From positions 1 to 35,446 of the forward strand of contig DBOL01000044.1 of NCBI GenBank assembly GCA_002299555.1: a DNA stretch of 35,446 nucleotides. Reading direction: 5' to 3'. Source of the stretch: Candidatus Aminicenantes bacterium UBA647 (GTDB taxonomy: Bacteria > Acidobacteriota > Aminicenantia > UBA2199). The position numbers were made by a program, and so were the translations under genes. This document shows positions 30,889 through 35,446 of this stretch, piece by piece. The notes below the pieces were generated by a model. The model did no database searches and had not been told where the DNA came from. It worked only from the letters and a program-made list of their open reading frames with translations. Every line of letters begins with the position of its first letter. Within the stretch, counting starts at the first letter, position 1.

Positions 30889-33447
30889 ATGAAATTAAAA
30901 ATAGTATTCATAATTATAACTCTGCTCCTAACCTTTCCTGTTTTCTCAGAGCAGGAGAAGAAGCCGGTCGAAGAGAAAATTAAAGCATGGTTACACCTGG
31001 GGCCTGCGCCGGTCACTCTCCTGGAGAACAGGGTTTATCCGGACAATAAATCCAGAGCAAATCACGACTATCTGGATGTTACTTCTGTTCTTCCAATTCC
31101 GGGGAAACGGGTACAATGGCTTTCCGGATCATTTCTTACGTGGGAGAGATCTGACACTTTTACATTCAGCCCTGCAATAGATTCAATATATTATTTTGCA
31201 ACTTACCCTGACACATACAAAAGACTTAAGGCTGTTCTGGTTCTCAACGGGATAGCTGAATCTTTCATAGATGTTTATTTTGATGGCAGAAAAGTGAAAA
31301 AGAATTTTGACAAAAAAAAAGGAGTTGTGAAAGTAGATCTTGATATGCTCAACTCCAAACATATATTACTTCTGAAAGTTCTTGTCCCCGGAGGAAAGAG
31401 TTTTACTCTGGATGCGGCTATCATGAATGGCAGTCAGGTAAAGAATGGAGATATTCTATTTTCAACTGATATGTATCGGAGAGTTAACTTCAGAAATATT
31501 CTTAACATGGCAAGAGTTTCCGGTGTCAGTTTATCTCCGGATGGGAAACTTGCTTTTGTTACATTAAAAAAAACAGAACCGGACGGGAAGTCATCCACAT
31601 GGAATGAAATATTAAAAGTTTCTTCAGGTGAGATAATTTATACTACAGAAGGGGCCGGAATGCTTTCCGGAGTAAAATGGTTGAAAAATTCGTCATCTAT
31701 TACTTATACAAATTCGAAAAAGGATTCGACCTCCATTTTCAAAATGAACATAAGAACAGGATCCAGAGAATTAATTGTAAAAAATATTAAAAACTTTTCA
31801 GGATACAGGTGGTCTCCGGATAATACCTATTTGATATATACGAAATATTTCAAAAAGGATACCGGTAACGGATTCAAATATGTTAGTGAAATTCCTGAGA
31901 GGGCACTCTCTTCAGTTTATAGAGGATCTGTATTTCTCTATTTCCCAAAAGGGGGTGTAACTCATAAGATAGCCACTAAAGACGATGACCTCGGGAGTCC
32001 AATAATAAGCCCTGACAGCAAAAAAATAATTCTGCAGAAGAGTGTTTCAGATAACAGGAACCGTCCTTATTACAAAAATATCCTCTACCTTTTTGATGTC
32101 GAAACCCTTTCGCTTAACAAGTTTTTTGAGAGCAACATGGCTTCTCCGGCAATGTGGTCACCGGATTCAAAAAAACTTCTTATGACCGGAGGCCCTTCTG
32201 CTTTTTCCGGTGCAGGGATGGAATTGGAAAAGGGAGTGATCCCGAATGACTATGATACTCAGGTTTATATATTTGATCCCGATACAGGTAAAACAGATGC
32301 TTTAACAAAAAAATTTGACCCTTCAGTAAACCGTGCATTCTGGGGAAACCATAATGTTATATATTTATCGGTAACGGAGGGATCATATGAAAATCTGTAC
32401 AAATACAATATATCCCGCAGACGATTCACAAAGATAAATACACCTGTAGATGTCACAGGGAGGGTCTGGTTCTCGCAAAACGGAAGGACTGCCATGTTCT
32501 GGGGATCAGGATCTGCTTCTCCTCATAAACTCTATAAATCAGATCTTCGTTCCGGAAGAACATCTTTGCTTAAGGACTACAATAGGGAAGATTTCAAATA
32601 TGTGAAATTTGGTAAAGTTGAAAACTGGGATCATAATGATGGCAAAGGCAAAGTTATCTCCGGAAGGATCTACCTTCCGGTGGATTTCAATAAGGATAAA
32701 AAATATCCTTGCATAGTTTATTATTACGGAGGGACATCACCAGTTGAGAGGAGTTTCGGAGGTCGCTATCCTTTTAACTGGTATGCTGCTAACGGGTATG
32801 TGGTATATGTATTACAGCCTAGTGGAACGGTCGGTTATGGTCAGAAGTTCTCCTCGATCCATGTTAATGACTGGGGGAAGACCACATCCGGAGATGTGAT
32901 AGAAGCTACGAAAGCCTTCCTTAAGGCAAATCCGTATGTTGATCCGAAAAGAGTTGGAGCAATGGGTGCTTCCTACGGAGGATTCCTAACGCAATATCTT
33001 GCCACCCAGACAGATGTATTTTCAGCATTTATTTCTCATGCCGGGATCAGTGCTTTGTCAAGTTATTGGGGAATAGGGGATTGGGGCTATACTTACAGTG
33101 GAGTTGCAACTGCCGGAAGTTTCCCATGGAACAGAAAAGATATCTATGTTGAGCGGAGTCCACTTTTCATGGCTGATAAAATTAACACTCCTCTTCTTCT
33201 GCTTCATGGTGATAAAGATAACAATGTGCCTCCGGGAGAGAGTTATCAAATGTATGCTGCATTAAAACTTCTGGGAAAAGAAGTTGCTTTGATCACGATA
33301 GACGGCCAGGCTCACTGGATCCTGAATTATTCCAAGAGGGTACGGTGGATGAAAACAATAATTGCATGGTATGATAAATGGCTGAAAGGGGATAATTTCT
33401 ATTGGGATAAGCTTTATGGTAAGTTTATTGACAAAAAGAAAAAGTAG
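30889..33447 (+). CDS. secreted S9 prolyl-oligopeptidase-family peptidase
   Basis: ATG 30889 has GGAGG four bases upstream; a TTG at 30853 would add 12 residues before the signal peptide and is rejected. The 852-residue protein has a signal peptide (about 1-20), a novel N-terminal domain (about 25-190), a beta-propeller with WSPD-type repeats (about 200-560), and the alpha/beta-hydrolase domain with Ser near 695 (GASYGGF), Asp near 777 (HGDKDNNVPP) and His near 809 (GQAHW). Such peptidases cleave short peptides (DPP-IV or acylaminoacyl type). It is likely periplasmic. Confidence 0.92.
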   Translation: MKLKIVFIIITLLLTFPVFSEQEKKPVEEKIKAWLHLGPAPVTLLENRVYPDNKSRANHDYLDVTSVLPIPGKRVQWLSGSFLTWERSDTFTFSPAIDSIYYFATYPDTYKRLKAVLVLNGIAESFIDVYFDGRKVKKNFDKKKGVVKVDLDMLNSKHILLLKVLVPGGKSFTLDAAIMNGSQVKNGDILFSTDMYRRVNFRNILNMARVSGVSLSPDGKLAFVTLKKTEPDGKSSTWNEILKVSSGEIIYTTEGAGMLSGVKWLKNSSSITYTNSKKDSTSIFKMNIRTGSRELIVKNIKNFSGYRWSPDNTYLIYTKYFKKDTGNGFKYVSEIPERALSSVYRGSVFLYFPKGGVTHKIATKDDDLGSPIISPDSKKIILQKSVSDNRNRPYYKNILYLFDVETLSLNKFFESNMASPAMWSPDSKKLLMTGGPSAFSGAGMELEKGVIPNDYDTQVYIFDPDTGKTDALTKKFDPSVNRAFWGNHNVIYLSVTEGSYENLYKYNISRRRFTKINTPVDVTGRVWFSQNGRTAMFWGSGSASPHKLYKSDLRSGRTSLLKDYNREDFKYVKFGKVENWDHNDGKGKVISGRIYLPVDFNKDKKYPCIVYYYGGTSPVERSFGGRYPFNWYAANGYVVYVLQPSGTVGYGQKFSSIHVNDWGKTTSGDVIEATKAFLKANPYVDPKRVGAMGASYGGFLTQYLATQTDVFSAFISHAGISALSSYWGIGDWGYTYSGVATAGSFPWNRKDIYVERSPLFMADKINTPLLLLHGDKDNNVPPGESYQMYAALKLLGKEVALITIDGQAHWILNYSKRVRWMKTIIAWYDKWLKGDNFYWDKLYGKFIDKKKK

Positions 33448-33526
33448 ATATATTCATGAGTTATTCATCATGCCCCTGTTTTTCAGATAGAGAGTATTGA
33501 GGAAGGTATAAATGAAAGGGAGATCC

Positions 33527-33544
33527 CGGGATTAGAAAATCCCG
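33527..33544. terminator. hairpin between convergent genes, possible terminator
   Basis: CGGGATT (33527-33533) and AATCCCG (33538-33544) form a 7-bp stem with an AGAA loop. It covers the stop of the sufT gene and lies 80 bases after the S9 peptidase stop. No clear T-run follows in either direction, so efficiency is doubtful. Confidence 0.4.
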
Positions 33545-33846
33545 AGGAGTAATCGGGCTTCTTCTGACATCATATCTTTTGTGAATGGAGGATCCCAGAC
33601 AAGTTCAACCAGTGCAGACCTTACACCTTTCACCGACTTTACCTTCTCCCCGACCTCTGCCGGCATTGAATCAGCAACAGGGCAATTCGGGGATGTCAGG
33701 GTCATCTCTATTCTCACATTTTTTTCTTTGTCGATATCGATCTTGTATATAAGTCCCAGGTCATAAATGTTGAGCGGTATCTCGGGATCGTAGATGTGCT
33801 GGAGTGCCTCAATGATATCTTTGTTGAGAGTATCTGTATCGCTCAT
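33532..33846 (-). CDS. sufT: SufT-type Fe-S maturation protein (DUF59)
   Basis: A 104-residue MIP18/DUF59 protein: IYDPEIPLNIYDLGLIYKI near 18-36, TSPNCPVADSMP with the conserved Cys, and VWDPPFTKDMMSEEAR at the C-terminus, all usual for SufT. SufT assists maturation of [4Fe-4S] proteins. It lies 4 bases after sufU in the sufS-sufU-sufT operon. The second DUF59 protein of the window (8123-8446) is more diverged. Confidence 0.92.
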   Translation of the reverse strand: MSDTDTLNKDIIEALQHIYDPEIPLNIYDLGLIYKIDIDKEKNVRIEMTLTSPNCPVADSMPAEVGEKVKSVKGVRSALVELVWDPPFTKDMMSEEARLLLGIF

Positions 33847-33850
33847 TGAT

Positions 33851-34300
33851 CTATTCGGCTGATGATTCCCCGTTCCCGTTCAGAGCATTGTTCATCGTGT
33901 GCCAGATCAGCGTTGCACATTTTATCCTGGTCGGGAATTCTCTTACTCCCTGCAATGGTTCAACTGTACATATTTCCTCAGGTACCTCCACGCATGGTTG
34001 ATCGCTTGTCATCATATTCTGGAATTCGCTGAACATTTTTTTTGCTTCTTCAACAGTTTTCCCTTTGAGGTTTGCCGTCATCATGGATGCAGAGGATTTC
34101 GAGATAGCACATCCGGCTCCATCGAATCGTACATCATCTATCCTGTCGTTTTCGATCTTAAGGTAGATAGAATAATGGTCTCCGCACATGGGGTTGTATC
34201 CTTCGGCTTTGTGGGTACAATCAGGCATAGTGCCATAGTTGCGTGGGTTTTTGTTATGGTCGAGTATTATTTCCTGATAAAGATCTTTCAATTCAGACAT
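33851..34300 (-). CDS. sufU: SufU/IscU-type Fe-S scaffold or sulfur-transfer protein
   Basis: A 149-residue protein with the SufU cysteines: NPMCGDHYSIYL, GAGCAISKSSASMM and IKCATLIWHTM. The roughly 19-residue insert typical of SufU against IscU is present in the middle (MMTSDQPCVEVPEE region). It takes sulfur from SufS. Its ATG overlaps the SufS stop by one base (TAATG), so translation is coupled. Confidence 0.94.
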   Translation of the reverse strand: MSELKDLYQEIILDHNKNPRNYGTMPDCTHKAEGYNPMCGDHYSIYLKIENDRIDDVRFDGAGCAISKSSASMMTANLKGKTVEEAKKMFSEFQNMMTSDQPCVEVPEEICTVEPLQGVREFPTRIKCATLIWHTMNNALNGNGESSAE

Positions 34301-35446
34301 TATTTAAATACCTCATATAGTTTTTTTATCGCATTAGTAAAAATATCAACTTCTTCTTTTGTATTATAACATGCAAATGATGCTCTTGCTGTTGCAGGAA
34401 CATTGAAAAACTCCATTACAGGTTGTGCACAATGGTGTCCTGTTCTGATAGCGACCCCTTCCTGATCAAGTATGGTCCCGATATCGTGAGGGTGGATCCC
34501 CTCAATTTCGAATGAGATCACACCGGATCTTTCTCCTGCTTCTCCGATGAATCTTATTTCACTGAACTTTTTCATTTCAGATACAGCATAGGAATATAAT
34601 TCCTCTTCATATTTTTCAATGTTCCTGATTCCAAGAGAGTCAATATATCTGATAGCCTCACCGAGACCGATAACGCCTGAAATATTAGGAGTGCCTGCTT
34701 CGAACTTATAAGGAAGATCATTGTAAAGTGTCTTTTCGAAAGTAACAGTTCTTATCATATCGCCGCCACTCTGATATGGGACCATCTCCTCAAGAACTTC
34801 TTCTTTCCCATAGAGCACTCCAATACCTGTGGGTCCGTATACTTTATGTCCGGAGAAAGCGAAAAAATCACAATCAATATCTCTGACATCGATCTTTTTA
34901 TGGGGGATCGATTGTGCACCGTCAACAAGAACCTTTATCCCGTATTTATGTGCTGTTTTAACAAGTTCTTTTACAGGGTTAATAGTTCCCAATGCATTTG
35001 ACATGTGTGTGATCGAGATAAATTTTGTTCTCTCATTTATCATCCGTTCCATTTCATCTGACAGGAGTTCTCCCTTTTCGTTCATTGGAATGATGCGTAA
35101 AACAGCTTTCTTTCTCTCACAAAGGATCTGCCATGGAACAATGTTTGAATGGTGTTCCATTGCGGTTATTATGATCTCATCATTCTCTTTGAGTTTGTCA
35201 TACAGGTAACTATGTGCTACAAGATTGATCCCTTCAGTAGTTCCCCTGGTGAATATGATCTCCCGGCTGTCAGCTGCATTAATATACTGCCGGATCCTGT
35301 TCCTTGATTTTTCATATTCTCCTGTGGCGATGTTACTCAGAGTATGGACACCTCTGTGAATATTTGAATTCTCTTCATTGTAATATCTGCTTATCCTGTC
35401 TGTAACCTGAACGGGGTTTTGTGAAGTTGCAGCATTGTCAAAATAT
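34300..35446 (-). CDS. sufS: SufS-type cysteine desulfurase (5' end outside window)
   Basis: The frame is open to the right end of the window; the ATG at 35160 (MEHHSNIVPWQ) is internal, since the frame upstream encodes the usual N-terminal SufS sequences FDNAATSQNPVQV and NIHRGVHTLSN. It has the PLP lysine motif AFSGHKVYGPTGIGVLYG and the catalytic cysteine motif RTGHHCAQP, so it is a class II desulfurase that provides sulfur from cysteine. It forms an operon with sufU and sufT. About 25 N-terminal residues are missing. Confidence 0.95.
   Translation of the reverse strand, partial: YFDNAATSQNPVQVTDRISRYYNEENSNIHRGVHTLSNIATGEYEKSRNRIRQYINAADSREIIFTRGTTEGINLVAHSYLYDKLKENDEIIITAMEHHSNIVPWQILCERKKAVLRIIPMNEKGELLSDEMERMINERTKFISITHMSNALGTINPVKELVKTAHKYGIKVLVDGAQSIPHKKIDVRDIDCDFFAFSGHKVYGPTGIGVLYGKEEVLEEMVPYQSGGDMIRTVTFEKTLYNDLPYKFEAGTPNISGVIGLGEAIRYIDSLGIRNIEKYEEELYSYAVSEMKKFSEIRFIGEAGERSGVISFEIEGIHPHDIGTILDQEGVAIRTGHHCAQPVMEFFNVPATARASFACYNTKEEVDIFTNAIKKLYEVFK

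Noticed and set aside
1..35446. tRNA, rRNA, CRISPR arrays, complete insertion sequences
   Set aside because: No cloverleaf-like sequence, direct-repeat array or transposase frame was noticed on either strand by reading; a dedicated search was not possible.

Overview
The window comes from a Gram-negative, apparently anaerobic bacterium with AT-rich DNA. The outer membrane is shown by ADP-heptose and heptosyltransferase genes for LPS, two outer-membrane beta-barrels ending in Phe and a lipoprotein. Anaerobic life is suggested by many Fe-S proteins: paired MinD/Mrp-type ATPases with ferredoxin domains, NifX-like proteins and a SufS-SufU-SufT set. Signals are conventional: sigma70-like TTGACA-17-TATAAT boxes and GGAGG ribosome binding sites. 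The lineage cannot be fixed from this sequence; an FCB-group or candidate-phylum bacterium is a guess. No tRNA, rRNA, CRISPR array or intact transposase gene was seen.

Layout. 1-3206: 3' part of a large FAD/Fe-S dehydrogenase of the YdiJ/D-2-hydroxyacid type, then a DUF2892 protein. 3400-7285: a five-gene plus-strand signalling operon with a ribbon-helix-helix-like protein, an exported protein, a zinc-ribbon Ser/Thr kinase, a PP2C phosphatase that appears to start at ATT, and a membrane ankyrin protein. 11250-7300 (minus): a nine-gene operon of Fe-S/MinD-type ATPases and NifX-like proteins ending in a Fur-family regulator; a 17/19 Fur box sits just downstream of the -10 of its promoter. 11361-13338: an orphan type IV coupling protein. 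A 63-codon minus-strand gene with its own promoter overlaps the coupling protein's stop. 13665-18774: secreted subtilisin, split hldE1/hldE2, an exported acetolactate decarboxylase and heptosyltransferase. 18793-21282: a divergent beta-barrel and an S12 serine hydrolase. 21290-21457: a short element with nested inverted repeats.

26562-21468 (minus): STAS protein, polytopic membrane protein, asparagine synthetase and a zinc-ribbon membrane protein. 26587-27588 (minus): lipoprotein. 27805-30811: a perfect consensus promoter, a 963-residue protein with two tandem membrane-fusion-protein (HlyD/RND adaptor) modules fused to a C-terminal beta-barrel, and a strong terminator. 30818-33447: an S9 peptidase. 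35446-33532 (minus): sufS (5' end outside the window), sufU, sufT.

The most original items are the tandem adaptor/beta-barrel fusion, the kinase/phosphatase/ankyrin operon with its ATT start, the Fur-gated NifX/ATPase operon, and the overlapping small gene at the end of the coupling protein.
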